Positions 34,085-43,909 are shown, counted from the stretch's first letter. The stretch: DNA of 64,000 nt from Saprospiraceae bacterium (GCA_016719615.1 JADJYQ010000005.1:526001-590000), one strand, 5' to 3'. Translations and numbers: made by a program. The notes: a model not told the origin generated them from the letters alone.

Positions 34085-34789
34085 TCAGATAGTTAGAAGC
34101 TCAGGTAGTTGGTTTAATCCTTTAAATGGGTAGGGATATTGCTGAACAGCCTCCTTGAGATTAGGTTTAAACAGATCAACCAAATGGAACTCAAAAAAAT
34201 TTTTCTTTTTGGGATCAACCGCAGTTTTGACTCCATATTTCTTGGCAAGATGCAAGATTTTTCCTATCCATTCTTGATGCAACAATCCTTTATTGTAGTC
34301 CTGAAGGATGAGTACTTCTGGTTTATCTGCGGTAAATAATTCTTCCAGTTTGAGGAGCGCCTGGCCTTGTATAGATGAAGACACAGGTTCTTCGCTTTCA
34401 ACATCAATCCGGGTGATTTGATGCCCTTCTGCCATAACCCTGGTTTTTAAGGTAGTTGGTCTTCCTGGATCCGTGAGTAAGTAAATCCAGTCACAGGCTG
34501 AATTTTGCAATAATTTTTCAAGGATCGCAGCATTTTCATCCTTACCAGCCAATCCTATCAGACTCACTTTGCAGCCCATAGACTTGAGGTTGGCTGCCAC
34601 ATTGGAAGCTCCGCCGGGTTTGTCAAAAATTTGTTTTTGCAATATAATGGGTACCGGTGCTTCCGGCGAAATGCGATGCGCAGTTCCATTGATATATCTG
34701 TCAATCATGACATCGCCGATCACAGCTATGTGTAAGGAACTAAGGTCCTGTTTTAAAATTTCGATTTCCTTTATGTGTGCTTTTGCCAA
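34085..34789 (-). CDS. rfaE1: heptose-7-phosphate kinase RfaE1-like, N-terminal part (frameshifted)
   Basis: N-terminal two thirds of the kinase that phosphorylates D-glycero-D-manno-heptose 7-phosphate at C1 for LPS inner-core heptose. It shows VIGDVMIDRYINGTAHRISPEAPVPI, the GGASNVAANLKSMG sugar-binding motif, TTLKTRVMAEGHQITRID and KTAVDPKKKNFFEF-KPN. The start overlaps the end of waaA by 19 nt, an operon sign. The frame ends at PELLTI; a one-base correction there restores the full kinase (about 325 aa). There is no adenylyltransferase domain, as in the split RfaE1 form. Confidence 0.82.
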   Translation of the reverse strand: MAKAHIKEIEILKQDLSSLHIAVIGDVMIDRYINGTAHRISPEAPVPIILQKQIFDKPGGASNVAANLKSMGCKVSLIGLAGKDENAAILEKLLQNSACDWIYLLTDPGRPTTLKTRVMAEGHQITRIDVESEEPVSSSIQGQALLKLEELFTADKPEVLILQDYNKGLLHQEWIGKILHLAKKYGVKTAVDPKKKNFFEFHLVDLFKPNLKEAVQQYPYPFKGLNQLPELLTI

Positions 34790-36027
34790 TGCTTTAAGTC
34801 TGCTTGTAAATGGATAAAAATTTGATCACTTGCCCCCAAATTTTCTGCAATGTACGTTAGGATTTTCTCTTTCAAAAGTGCTGACCGGCCCTGAATTTGA
34901 GTCGTGATGCCTATAAGTTCGGGCGGGTAATCCAAGGTAAATGCCAGGCCTCTTTCCAAAAGTTCTTTTGCTTCAGGAAACTTATGATAATTCGGTCCAA
35001 AACAAACCGGAATTCCAAAACTGGCGGGTTCCAAAATATTGTGAATGCCCTTACCGAAACCACCGCCCACATAAGCAAGTGTGGCATATTTGTAGATTCG
35101 GGCCAATTGGCCTACCTGGTCGAGGATTAAAACCCTGGTCGTTTCTAAATTTTCGAATTGGCTGTATCTTTCTGTACAATTTTCAAATGTGCGTTCTATT
35201 ATCTCCAAATCTTTTTTGCGGATTTTGTGAGGAACGAGGATGAGTTTCCAGGATCTTTCCAAAAGGTTTTTGAGACTTGGTTTTAAAAGTCGGACGTCTT
35301 CCGGCCAAACGCTACCTCCGATAAAAATGGGAGCATTTGCACAAAAAGTTGATACAAGCTCATCTGCATATGGTTCATGGGCCATTCTAAAGACCCTGTC
35401 CAGCCGGGTATCACCAACGACAGTACTATGCATATAACCCTTGCTTAAAAGATATGCTTTGCTTTGTTCATCTTGTAGAAAGACATGTTTTGCTTGCATG
35501 ACCTTTCGGAGCAAGCTTCTAAAAAATGGCCTTAACAAATAATGATTTTTTCTAAAAATGGCGGCTATAAAAAAATAAGGAATATTTCTTTTGTGCAATT
35601 GCGACAAAGTTGTAAACCAAAATTCATATTTGATAAAAATAACAAGTTGTGGATTCAAAAGATCTAAAAAATTGTTCACATCTGCGCCAATGTCTGAAGG
35701 AAAATAACATACATAATCTACCTGATCGTAATCTTTTCTTTTTTGGTAACCAGAAGGTGAAAAAAAACTCAGAATAAGGAGGTAATCCGGAAATTCAGAA
35801 CGGATTTTTTCAATTAATTCGCGACCTTGTTCCAATTCACCTAAAGATGCGGCATGGACCCATAATCGAGGTCTTTCATGTAATGGATAACGTGCGTTGA
35901 AATTTGTAAAACCGAGTTCCCAATTTTTTCGACCTTCTACAAATGCTTTAGCATCCGGCAAAAAGAAAGCAGCCAGGCGAATGGCTTTAAAATAAAGGAA
36001 ACTCAAAATCCGGTATGCAACTAACAT
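34771..36027 (-). CDS. waaA: 3-deoxy-D-manno-octulosonic acid transferase WaaA
   Basis: 418-aa GT30 glycosyltransferase that adds Kdo to lipid A precursor at the inner membrane. An N-terminal membrane-associated stretch (YRILSFLYFKAIRLAAFFLP) precedes LWVHAASLGELEQG (with the conserved Glu), SPSGYQKRKDYDQVDYVCYFPSD, VGDTRLDRV, and the C-terminal nucleotide-binding motif GGGFGKGIHNILEPASFGIPVCFGPNYHKFPEA. Length is normal. It follows the barrel gene after only 3 nt and overlaps rfaE1, so the three genes form one minus-strand unit. An ACTAAC-N4-GTTAGT palindrome spans its start codon. Confidence 0.93.
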   Translation of the reverse strand: MLVAYRILSFLYFKAIRLAAFFLPDAKAFVEGRKNWELGFTNFNARYPLHERPRLWVHAASLGELEQGRELIEKIRSEFPDYLLILSFFSPSGYQKRKDYDQVDYVCYFPSDIGADVNNFLDLLNPQLVIFIKYEFWFTTLSQLHKRNIPYFFIAAIFRKNHYLLRPFFRSLLRKVMQAKHVFLQDEQSKAYLLSKGYMHSTVVGDTRLDRVFRMAHEPYADELVSTFCANAPIFIGGSVWPEDVRLLKPSLKNLLERSWKLILVPHKIRKKDLEIIERTFENCTERYSQFENLETTRVLILDQVGQLARIYKYATLAYVGGGFGKGIHNILEPASFGIPVCFGPNYHKFPEAKELLERGLAFTLDYPPELIGITTQIQGRSALLKEKILTYIAENLGASDQIFIHLQADLKHWQKHT

Positions 36028-36035
36028 TCGTTAGT
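36020..36035. promoter_or_regulatory. palindrome ACTAAC-ATTC-GTTAGT over the waaA start
   Basis: Perfect 6-bp arms with a 4-nt spacer, covering both the waaA start codon and the stop codon of the barrel gene. The same palindrome occurs at 16201, 21016, 56342 and 56402. It resembles TetR-type operators, but its position inside an operon argues for caution. Confidence 0.4.
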
Positions 36036-36783
36036 ATTCGATGTTTTCGGAATGTTTGCCGAGATAAAAGGGGAGGTAAATGGCGAGTTTAAACTGGAGC
36101 ATTATGTCCAGCCGCGATTTTCCAAGTTCGGAAATACCAAGATCGTAATGAAAGGATCTTTGATTATTGGTAAATCCAAAAACAGTTTCAAGGCCTGCAT
36201 AATATGAGAATTTGCCCTTATTGGAAAGCGATTCATAACCGATGGAAGGGATCAGTGCGATTCCATTACTTAATCTGTCGAGACCTTTCAACATAGCTGT
36301 TGTGAACTGCGGGAGTGAACGCGCATCATCTACGAAGCGAATTTTATGTTCATAAAATCCACAAGCCATTTGCCATTTCAGACTTTTGCGACTACTGGTG
36401 TTGGGCGATACCGGTATGAGACCACCCGCTGAAAATTGAATGAGAAAAGCTCTTTCGCGCAATTTCATTTCGGAGAGCAACTGATCAAAACCGATGAGCA
36501 ATCCTTCAAAATCTGTTCTAAACGGCACTAAAACATCTTCTTTTACTTCGGAACCAAAGTATAAAGTATAACGCAGACCATAATTAAAATTATTGGAACC
36601 AGCTTGGTAGTTCAATCCTCCACCAATGCCCAAATGTGGACCAAATCGCTTGGCAAGATCTGCACCCGGGATCCCCATGCTGTAGTGAAATTCGGGATAC
36701 CACACAGCAGAATTCTGGCCGTAAAGGGTGAACATTCCGGACAGGAATAGAACAATGATTGCGGTCGATCTATATTGGAGCAT
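36031..36783 (-). CDS. predicted outer-membrane beta-barrel protein
   Basis: 250 aa. Signal peptide 1-22 (MLQYRSTAIIVLFLSGMFTLYG, then QNS). The rest alternates amphipathic strands (HLGIGGGLNYQAGSNNFNYGLRYTLYFGS, FSYYAGLETVFGF, SRLDIMLQFKLAIYLPFYLG), the pattern of an 8- to 10-strand barrel. No specific family is recognised. First gene of the unit with waaA and rfaE1, which may mean an envelope-biogenesis role, but that is only context. Confidence 0.65.
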   Translation of the reverse strand: MLQYRSTAIIVLFLSGMFTLYGQNSAVWYPEFHYSMGIPGADLAKRFGPHLGIGGGLNYQAGSNNFNYGLRYTLYFGSEVKEDVLVPFRTDFEGLLIGFDQLLSEMKLRERAFLIQFSAGGLIPVSPNTSSRKSLKWQMACGFYEHKIRFVDDARSLPQFTTAMLKGLDRLSNGIALIPSIGYESLSNKGKFSYYAGLETVFGFTNNQRSFHYDLGISELGKSRLDIMLQFKLAIYLPFYLGKHSENIEY

Positions 36784-37011
36784 ATGGGTAATAGATTAGT
36801 GGAAGTTAAAGGTAAAGTGAGATCCTGGATCAAAAATAAGAAAGGCAAGGGGAATCGTTTTAAAATCAACAAATCGTCTCTTTAATATAGTTATATTTCA
36901 TAATGTGTAAATAATTAAATTATAACTAAATTAAATATTAAAATAAATTAATATATATTTAAAATTTTCTTTATTTGCCATTGATTATCAAATCACTTAT
37001 TGGCTTATTTG

Positions 37012-37019
37012 TACATTTG
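37012..37019 (+). promoter_or_regulatory. candidate -7 box (TACATTTG) before the UDP-glucuronate decarboxylase gene
   Basis: Fits TAnnTTTG but lies only 7 nt before the ATG at 37027, so a transcript would be almost leaderless. It could equally be chance in this AT-rich 243-bp divergent intergenic region (36784-37026), in which nothing else was recognised. Confidence 0.3.
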
Positions 37020-37026
37020 CAAACGT

Positions 37027-37983
37027 ATGAGCCCATCAAAAATTTTAATTACCGGTGCAGCCGGGTTTATTGGTTCACACCTATGTGATCGATTCATTCG
37101 CGAAGGCTACCAGGTTATCGGGATGGATAATCTTATCACCGGTTCGCTGACCAATATTGAGCATCTTTTTAAATTGAAAGCATTCGAATTTTACCATCAC
37201 GACGTTAGCAAATTTGTGCATGTGCCTGGTAAACTCGACTATATTTTGCATTTTGCATCTCCGGCTTCGCCGATAGATTATTTAAAGATGCCTATCCAAA
37301 CTCTGAAAGTTGGGTCATTGGGTACTCATAATTTACTTGGCCTGGCAAAGGAGAAAAAGGCTAGGATACTTATTGCATCAACGTCTGAGGTATATGGGGA
37401 CCCCCTCATTCATCCACAAACAGAAGATTATTGGGGCAATGTAAACCCCATTGGTCCGCGGGGTGTGTATGATGAAGCTAAAAGATTTCAGGAAGCCATC
37501 ACGATGGCCTATCACCGATATCATGGGTTAGAAACGCGTATCGTTCGAATTTTTAATACCTATGGCCCGCGTATGCGCGTTGATGATGGCAGGGTCTTGC
37601 CTGCATTTTTCAAGCAAGCGATCCAGGGAGAAGATCTCAGCATCTTTGGTGATGGCTCTCAGACCAGGTCGTTTTGTTATGTCGATGATTTGGTGGAAGG
37701 GATTTACAGATTGTTATTAAGCGATTTTGCGATGCCCGTGAATTTGGGGAATCCTCAGGAAATCACCATTCGCGAATTCGCCGAAGAAATTCTCAGATTG
37801 GTTATTGGCAGTCCTTCCAAAATAAGCTACCATCCGCTTCCGGAAGACGATCCTAAACAAAGACGGCCCGATATCCAACTTGCGCAAAATTTATTGCAGT
37901 GGGCTCCTAAAGTTGACCGGAAACAAGGTCTGGCAATGACTTATGAATATTTTAAAGAAGTTTTAGGTCCAAAAGCATCATGA
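37027..37983 (+). CDS. UDP-glucuronate decarboxylase (UXS-type extended SDR)
   Basis: 318 aa from the ATG at 37027 (an in-frame start at 37000 is rejected, since the Rossmann motif begins at once after MSPSKI). NAD-binding GAAGFIGSH, ASTSEVYGDP, catalytic YDEAK (YxxxK), RIFNTYGPRMRVDDGRVLPAF, FGDGSQTRSFCYVDDLVEG and EDDPKQRRPDI match UXS enzymes, which convert UDP-glucuronate to UDP-xylose or the 4-keto intermediate. The product feeds cell-surface glycan synthesis. Its TGA overlaps the ATG of rfbB (ATGA), so the two are coupled. Confidence 0.88.
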   Translation: MSPSKILITGAAGFIGSHLCDRFIREGYQVIGMDNLITGSLTNIEHLFKLKAFEFYHHDVSKFVHVPGKLDYILHFASPASPIDYLKMPIQTLKVGSLGTHNLLGLAKEKKARILIASTSEVYGDPLIHPQTEDYWGNVNPIGPRGVYDEAKRFQEAITMAYHRYHGLETRIVRIFNTYGPRMRVDDGRVLPAFFKQAIQGEDLSIFGDGSQTRSFCYVDDLVEGIYRLLLSDFAMPVNLGNPQEITIREFAEEILRLVIGSPSKISYHPLPEDDPKQRRPDIQLAQNLLQWAPKVDRKQGLAMTYEYFKEVLGPKAS

Positions 37984-39041
37984 GCATTTTACAAAAAAGA
38001 ATTTTAATTACCGGAGGGGCCGGTTTCATAGGATCGCACCTCGTAAGAAGGTTTGTAAATAATTATCCGGATGATGAAATCTTTAATTTAGATCAGCTCA
38101 CTTATGCCGGAAATCTGGAGAATCTGAAAGACATAGAATCATCTCCCAACTATCATTTTATCAAAGCCGATATCAATGAGCTTGACGATCTCAAAAAAAT
38201 TTTTGATTCCAATCTTATTACGGATGTCATTCATCTAGCGGCAGAATCGCATGTCGACCGATCTATACAGGATCCAACGGCATTTATGAAGACCAACATA
38301 CTCGGTACTTTAAACCTATTGTTATGCGCTCGCGATTTTTGGAAACATAAAATGGTTGGACATAAATTTTACCACGTGAGTACGGATGAAGTATATGGAT
38401 CGCTGGGCGAAACGGGAGCATTTACAGAACAAACTGCTTATGATCCCCGGTCGCCATATTCAGCTTCAAAAGCAGGATCAGACCATATGGTTCGCGCTTT
38501 TTATCATACCTACCATTTGCCGGTCATTGTGTCCAACTGCTCCAACAATTATGGACCGAATCAGTTTCCCGAAAAGTTGATACCACTTATTATCAATAAT
38601 ATTATTCATAAAAGAGAGTTGCCGGTTTATGGCCAGGGTTTGAACGTACGAGATTGGTTATGGGTAAAAGATCATGTTGCCGCCATCGATCTGCTGTTTC
38701 ATGAAGCAAAAGTTGGAGAGACGTATAATATTGGCGGGGAGTGTGAAAAAACAAATATTGATTTGGTGCAGATGATATGTGACCTCATGGATCTCAAATT
38801 GGGGCATGTTCAAGGAACTTCCAGACAATTGATCCGATTTGTAAAAGATCGGCCGGGTCACGATTTGAGATATGCGATCGATGCCTCAAAAATTAAAAAT
38901 GACTTTGGCTGGAAACCAAGTCTGGCCATAGAGGAAGGATTGTCGGCGACGATCGATTGGTATCTTCAGAACGAAGACTGGTTGAAAAATGTAACTTCAG
39001 GCGCCTATATGGATTATTATAATCATCACTATTCGAAATAA
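37980..39041 (+). CDS. rfbB: dTDP-glucose 4,6-dehydratase RfbB
   Basis: 353 aa, normal length. NAD-binding GGAGFIGSHLVRRFV, NLDQLTYAGNLENL, HLAAESHVDRSI, the catalytic triad segments STDEVYG (Asp-Glu) and YSASKAGSD (YxxxK), NCSNNYGPNQFPEKLIPL, and VKDHVAAIDLL. It makes dTDP-4-keto-6-deoxyglucose in the cytoplasm. The aminotransferase at 43947-45086 is of the type that uses this product. Overlaps the preceding gene by 4 nt; the SLBB exporter gene starts 74 nt later. Confidence 0.95.
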   Translation: MSILQKRILITGGAGFIGSHLVRRFVNNYPDDEIFNLDQLTYAGNLENLKDIESSPNYHFIKADINELDDLKKIFDSNLITDVIHLAAESHVDRSIQDPTAFMKTNILGTLNLLLCARDFWKHKMVGHKFYHVSTDEVYGSLGETGAFTEQTAYDPRSPYSASKAGSDHMVRAFYHTYHLPVIVSNCSNNYGPNQFPEKLIPLIINNIIHKRELPVYGQGLNVRDWLWVKDHVAAIDLLFHEAKVGETYNIGGECEKTNIDLVQMICDLMDLKLGHVQGTSRQLIRFVKDRPGHDLRYAIDASKIKNDFGWKPSLAIEEGLSATIDWYLQNEDWLKNVTSGAYMDYYNHHYSK

Positions 39042-39115
39042 TAATCCTTCAATGATGCAGGTGCATTGCGAAAACATTCAGAAATTTATACCTGTCTGTA
39101 TTTAATTGCCGGAAA

Positions 39116-41857
39116 ATGAGAAAAATTAAAAGTCTGATCTTCTTTTTTATTTTAATAATTCTGGATACGCAAGGCTATCTATTGTTTGCTCAAACCAGGC
39201 AAATTGCTGAGGATAAGGCCAAACTTGAACTCGAAAACAGAGGCATCACTGAAGATGAATTGCGGGCTAAATTATTTGAAAAAGGAATTGAGCTCTCACA
39301 TCTGGACAAATTGACTGCTGAACAAGCGCTGGCAATGCAGTCAGAAATAGAACAAGCCATGCGCGAAATAGAACAGGAAAAAGCAGAAAAGCGATCTCGT
39401 AAAATGGCTCCTTCTGCGCTTGATAAAAGATCTGCTTCATTGAATTTAAAATCGGAAGAATTGGTCTTGTCATCAAAAGATACAAGTCGTTTGGCAGACT
39501 CAAGTCGATTAGGCTTAAATGCAAAAAGAGAAGCCTCCGAAATTTGGGGGCAACATTTATTTCGCGAAAATCAGTTCAGCGTATACAAAAGCGGGGATTC
39601 TCAAAAACCTCCGCCCACCTATATTTTAGGCACCGGAGATCAGATTACCATCAGCATTTGGGGATTGAGTCAATACAATGATGTATTTGAAATCCAGGCT
39701 GATGGATATATTTTACCTGCAAGAATGCCAAGAATATTTCTCAGAGGTATCAGCCTTGAAAAAGCGCAAAAATTGCTAAGAGATCTTTTTAAAAGATATT
39801 ACAGATTCAGCGATCATCAATTTGATCTTTCGCTCAATATTTCCAGAACGATAAATGTCAATGTATTCGGCGAAGTAAGACAAGCGGGAGGATATTCTTT
39901 ACCTGCTTTGAATACTGCATTTAATGTTTTAGCAGCAGCAGGAGGTCCAACTGAGATAGGAAGTGTCCGTAAAATTAAGGTGATCCGAAAGGGGAAATCG
40001 AGCAATTTGGATCTTTATAAATTTATGGAGAATCCGCTGGTTGAGAAAGATTTTTACCTCGAGAACAACGATATTATTCAGATCCCTGTCGCTGAGAAAA
40101 TAGTCAGTATTTTGGGTGCGGTCAAAAGGCCGTATCGCTATGAATTATTGGAAACTGAAAATCTGAATCAACTGCTCAGTTATGCCGGTGGCCTTGATGA
40201 GAATGCGATCACAAAGACGCTGCAAATTGAAAGGATTCAAAATGATAAAAGGGTGATCATTGATGTAGCGTTTGATGAATTACGCGCAAAAAAAGCTGAT
40301 TTCCTTTTAAAAAGAGGCGATAAGATCATCGTATATTCCATAAAGACAGGACCTGAAGAATTGTTGTATGTGAGTGGAGAGGTGCGCGTTGAAGCCAGTT
40401 ATCAATTTGTACCAGGCATTAAATTATCTGCTTTGGTTGCGAAAGTTGATTTTACAAATGCATCCAATTTAGAAATGGCATTTCTCAAAAGGCATAATGC
40501 CAACGGCACGTATACATTAAAGCGGGTCAATGTGGCTGCCATTATTGGTGGGAATAGCGCTGCGGATGTTTTATTACAAGCCAATGATGAACTGATGATT
40601 TATAAAAAAAGCAGTTTTGTTGATCAGGCGTATATCAGTGTCAATGGTGCCGTCCGACAGGAAGGCAAGTTTAATTATAATCCCAATGAAGATACACGTG
40701 TAAAGGACCTGATACTTTTGGCAGGAGGCTTAAAATCGGATGCTTATCACAGTGCACTTCTCTATCGAAAAAATCCGGCAAACAATAAAGATTTTGAAGT
40801 GATCCGGGTAAGACTGGATGAGATCATGCAATCAGAAATTTCAAGTGAGAATATTTATTTGAAAAATTACGACAGTTTAGTGGTGCTTTCGCAAAGTCAT
40901 TTTGACGAAGCCTTGTTTGTTGAAATTTCAGGAGCCGTGCGCAATCCCGGGCGATATGCATACGGCAATGGCATGAAGCTTACGGATCTTGTAAGTCTTG
41001 CCAGTGGTTTTACTTTTTTCGCAGCTTCCAATCGAATTGATGTTTTCAGAATGCAGCTTAAAAACGGGGAACCCTCTAAAACCATTGTCAAAACCATCAC
41101 CACGGGATTGTCCTTACAAGCCGATCAGGTTTCACCTGGTTTTGAACTGGAGCCTTTTGATATCATCGTTGTGAGGAGTCAACCGGAATTTCAGTTTCAA
41201 CAGATTATACAACTGGAAGGTGAAGTCAAATATCCGGGACCTTATGCGCTCATCAACCCTAACGAACGTTTGTCAGATATCATTACACGGGCCGGAGGAT
41301 TGACAGCAGAGGCATTTCCTGCGGGTGCTACTTTATACAGATCCAGCGACAGTATTGGTTATGTGGTTATAGATTTAAATTTGGCTTTGGAAAAAGTAAA
41401 ATCGCACACCAATATTATTTTAAAACAAGGAGATTATCTTTTTATACCCAAGCAAAAAGATCTGGTGAGAATAGCAGGAGCAACCAATGTCAAAGATTTA
41501 TATCCTGAGAAATTACTTTCCAGCAATAATGCCATATCTGTAGCTTACCAGGAAGGCAAATCTGCAAAGTTTTACATTGACTATTATGCAGCTGGAATTT
41601 CCAAATCAGGAGACCCTCAAAAGGTAACTGTTGAACATGCAAACGGTCGAGTGGATCGGACCAAGAATTTTTTATTTTTTAAAATGTACCCCAAAGTAAC
41701 AAAAGGGGCGGTTGTCAATGTGGGTTATAAAGATCAAAAGCCTGCCAAGGCTAAAGGCGAAAAGAAAGAAGTGGATTGGGCTAAAGTTGTTGCCGATTCC
41801 ATTGCCCAGGCAACGGCCATTTTATCTCTCATTTTATTAATCGACCGGATTGATTAG
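39116..41857 (+). CDS. SLBB-domain polysaccharide export protein (Wza-like)
   Basis: 913 aa. Signal-like N-terminus (SLIFFFILIILDTQGYLLFA) and a charged helical region to about residue 130. A Poly_export (PES) domain follows (about 165-255, PTYILGTGDQITISIWG...ISRTINVNVFGEVRQAGGYSL), then about five SLBB repeats with the GxVxxPGxYxxxxxxxLxDLIxxAGG pattern (ISGAVRNPGRYAYGNGMKL, LEGEVKYPGPYALINPNERL). A single hydrophobic helix near the C-terminus (ATAILSLILLI) may anchor it. It should form the outer-membrane or periplasmic conduit for capsule or exopolysaccharide, consistent with rfbB upstream and the flippase nearby. Confidence 0.9.
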   Translation: MRKIKSLIFFFILIILDTQGYLLFAQTRQIAEDKAKLELENRGITEDELRAKLFEKGIELSHLDKLTAEQALAMQSEIEQAMREIEQEKAEKRSRKMAPSALDKRSASLNLKSEELVLSSKDTSRLADSSRLGLNAKREASEIWGQHLFRENQFSVYKSGDSQKPPPTYILGTGDQITISIWGLSQYNDVFEIQADGYILPARMPRIFLRGISLEKAQKLLRDLFKRYYRFSDHQFDLSLNISRTINVNVFGEVRQAGGYSLPALNTAFNVLAAAGGPTEIGSVRKIKVIRKGKSSNLDLYKFMENPLVEKDFYLENNDIIQIPVAEKIVSILGAVKRPYRYELLETENLNQLLSYAGGLDENAITKTLQIERIQNDKRVIIDVAFDELRAKKADFLLKRGDKIIVYSIKTGPEELLYVSGEVRVEASYQFVPGIKLSALVAKVDFTNASNLEMAFLKRHNANGTYTLKRVNVAAIIGGNSAADVLLQANDELMIYKKSSFVDQAYISVNGAVRQEGKFNYNPNEDTRVKDLILLAGGLKSDAYHSALLYRKNPANNKDFEVIRVRLDEIMQSEISSENIYLKNYDSLVVLSQSHFDEALFVEISGAVRNPGRYAYGNGMKLTDLVSLASGFTFFAASNRIDVFRMQLKNGEPSKTIVKTITTGLSLQADQVSPGFELEPFDIIVVRSQPEFQFQQIIQLEGEVKYPGPYALINPNERLSDIITRAGGLTAEAFPAGATLYRSSDSIGYVVIDLNLALEKVKSHTNIILKQGDYLFIPKQKDLVRIAGATNVKDLYPEKLLSSNNAISVAYQEGKSAKFYIDYYAAGISKSGDPQKVTVEHANGRVDRTKNFLFFKMYPKVTKGAVVNVGYKDQKPAKAKGEKKEVDWAKVVADSIAQATAILSLILLIDRID

Positions 41858-41868
41858 TAGGAGGAAGC

Positions 41869-42250
41869 TTGCAGTTCTCAGTTCTCAGTTTCCAGTTTCC
41901 AGTTTGATAAAGCCTAACAGCCTAACAGACTAACAGACTATTCCTCCAAGCAGTCAAATAGTCAAGTAGACTTCTTCCTATGTGCCTACGAAAAGAAGTT
42001 TTCAGTTTTCAGTTTTCAGTTTCCAGTTTCGAGTTTGATAAAGCCTAAAAGCCTAAACGCCTAACAGACTATCCCTCTAAGCAGTCAAACAGTCAAGCAG
42101 ACTTCTTCCTATGTGCCTACGAAAAGAAGTTTCCAGTTTCCAGTTTGATAAAGCCTAACAGACTAACAGACTAAACAGACTAACAGACTATCCCTTCAAG
42201 CAGTCAAATAGTCAAGCAGACTTCTTCCTCTCTGTCTACGAAAAGAAGTT
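41869..42250. repeat. three diverged tandem units of about 120-130 bp
   Basis: Each unit reads TTCAGTTTCCAGTTTGATAA, AGCCTAACAGACTAACAGAC, a CAAGCAGTCAAATAGTCAAG tract, then CTTCTTCCTATGTGCCTACG and AAAAGAAGTT. Units cover about 41869-42000, 42001-42130 and 42131-42250. The AGACTAACAGAC and CAGTCAAA words also occur near 21300-21430. No coding frame or terminator seen between the exporter and the convergent flippase gene. Confidence 0.85.
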
Positions 42251-42345
42251 GCCAGTTTCCTGCGCCAATGATCTACCCTGAATGGGCATATGTAAGCCGA
42301 ATCCAATTTATTCATCAAATCCTCAAAATCTATCCATTTTGCCCC

Positions 42346-43824
42346 TTAATCATCAAACCTTTTTATAAATTTCTCCGCTACAAATTTGTTCAGGTCCGGG
42401 GAGCATTTGAAAATGAATGTCAAAAGTAAAAAACTAAATCCGGAGGTAATCATTTGTAAAAACAAGGACATGTATGGATTTTCCAATTCAAATGCACCAT
42501 TGAAAATTACAAAAGTGACGGATGCTATACCTAAAACTTTCAGACTTTGGATGGTGAAAGGATGCATATTTAATAAAAAATATACCAACAGCGTTTTGCA
42601 CAGATTATACAAACCTACAGAAACAAAAGTGGCAAAAGCTGCGCCGGTAATGCCCCACTTGGGGATCAGGTAATAATTTAGAGAAATATTAAGAATGGCC
42701 ATTCCGATCAATAGATACAATTCATATTTATAATATTTGGAGTAGGAAAGTATATGATGATTGGTTCCGGTCGCAGCATCGATGGCTCTTGAAAACAATA
42801 GAAAGTACACTGCAGTTTTAATGGCATTAATTTTCGCTGCATTCGGCATTATATTGCTCAAGGTATCGAAAGATATCATGAGCATGATCACTAAAAAAAA
42901 GGTAGCCATCATCATGTGGATAGATCCTGATTGGTAATATTTTAAAAGGGCAGTTTGATCATTTTCTTTGCTATAATGTGCAATAGACGGATTGAGTGCA
43001 TCCGTTATGGCGGTCGCAGGAATAAATACCACATTGCTCATAAACATTGCCAAGGTAAATAAACCGGTGGCTTCTGCGCCCATCATTGAACCCACAAAAA
43101 AGGAATCTAATCGCAGCGCAAGCACAGCACTTGTCCCGCTCAGTAAAGAAAATCCGGCATATTGTAATAATTTATTTCGTTCGGTTTGTTGGTATAAATC
43201 TTTGCTAAATTGAACCAGAAATGATTCCTTTTTTGAGATCCTGATCATGATCCAACAAACGACAACTGCATAATAAAGAAAGATGAGTGTGATAAAGCTT
43301 TTGTACGCAATAAAATTTTTAATCGAAAGTATAAATAAAAGGGGTAAAAATATTTTCAATAGGAGGGCAGTCCAGGCTGTCCAGTTAATTTTTTGAAAAT
43401 TAATACAAAGTTGCGATGCAAATTCATAACACACCAGTAGTATCGTAAATGGTAAAATCAAAAAATAAACTTCGGCGAGTTTGTTATCCGAATGGAAGGA
43501 ATCCAAAATGAACTTATAAAAGAAGCAAAACATGAACGAGAAAATTAAAATTCCCATACCATAGGCAGTTAATATAAATCCAAAGAATCCTTTATGATGA
43601 TTTCCGGGATCTTTATAATATGGAAAAAATCGCAGCATGACATTTCCAAAACCAAGGCTCACGAAGGGTACCAGCAGAGAGGCCGTATTGGTAAGAAATC
43701 CGTAAATTCCGTATAATTCTAAATCTTTAGGATACAAAAACAAAGTACTCAGACTGCCTATGGCTGCAGCAAGAATATGGATAATCGCTGCTTGAAGACT
43801 TTGTGTTTTAGTTTTGCTTAGCAT
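42346..43824 (-). CDS. Wzx-like polysaccharide flippase
   Basis: About 492 aa from MLSKTKTQSL (ATG at 43824); an ATG at 43863 would overlap the divergent aminotransferase region and is less likely. Roughly 12-14 hydrophobic helices through the protein, with SLLVPFVSLGFGNVMLRFFPYY, FSLLSGTSAVLALRLDSFFVGSMMGAEATGLFTLAMFM and YYLIPKWGITGAAFATF, typical of the MOP/Wzx family (polysaccharide biosynthesis proteins). It would flip lipid-linked glycans across the inner membrane. Divergent from the WecE-like gene. Confidence 0.85.
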   Translation of the reverse strand: MLSKTKTQSLQAAIIHILAAAIGSLSTLFLYPKDLELYGIYGFLTNTASLLVPFVSLGFGNVMLRFFPYYKDPGNHHKGFFGFILTAYGMGILIFSFMFCFFYKFILDSFHSDNKLAEVYFLILPFTILLVCYEFASQLCINFQKINWTAWTALLLKIFLPLLFILSIKNFIAYKSFITLIFLYYAVVVCWIMIRISKKESFLVQFSKDLYQQTERNKLLQYAGFSLLSGTSAVLALRLDSFFVGSMMGAEATGLFTLAMFMSNVVFIPATAITDALNPSIAHYSKENDQTALLKYYQSGSIHMMMATFFLVIMLMISFDTLSNIMPNAAKINAIKTAVYFLLFSRAIDAATGTNHHILSYSKYYKYELYLLIGMAILNISLNYYLIPKWGITGAAFATFVSVGLYNLCKTLLVYFLLNMHPFTIQSLKVLGIASVTFVIFNGAFELENPYMSLFLQMITSGFSFLLLTFIFKCSPDLNKFVAEKFIKRFDD

Positions 43825-43909
43825 TTTATCTGTCTTACAGAATTCAATGAGTGTTGCGCACAAAGTTACATTGCTTTAAAATGCGATGTGAAGGGAATCA
43901 TTTTGTGTG

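Noticed and set aside
37000..37026. upstream start for the UDP-glucuronate decarboxylase
   Set aside because: The family starts right before the Rossmann motif; the extra nine residues cover the candidate promoter box.
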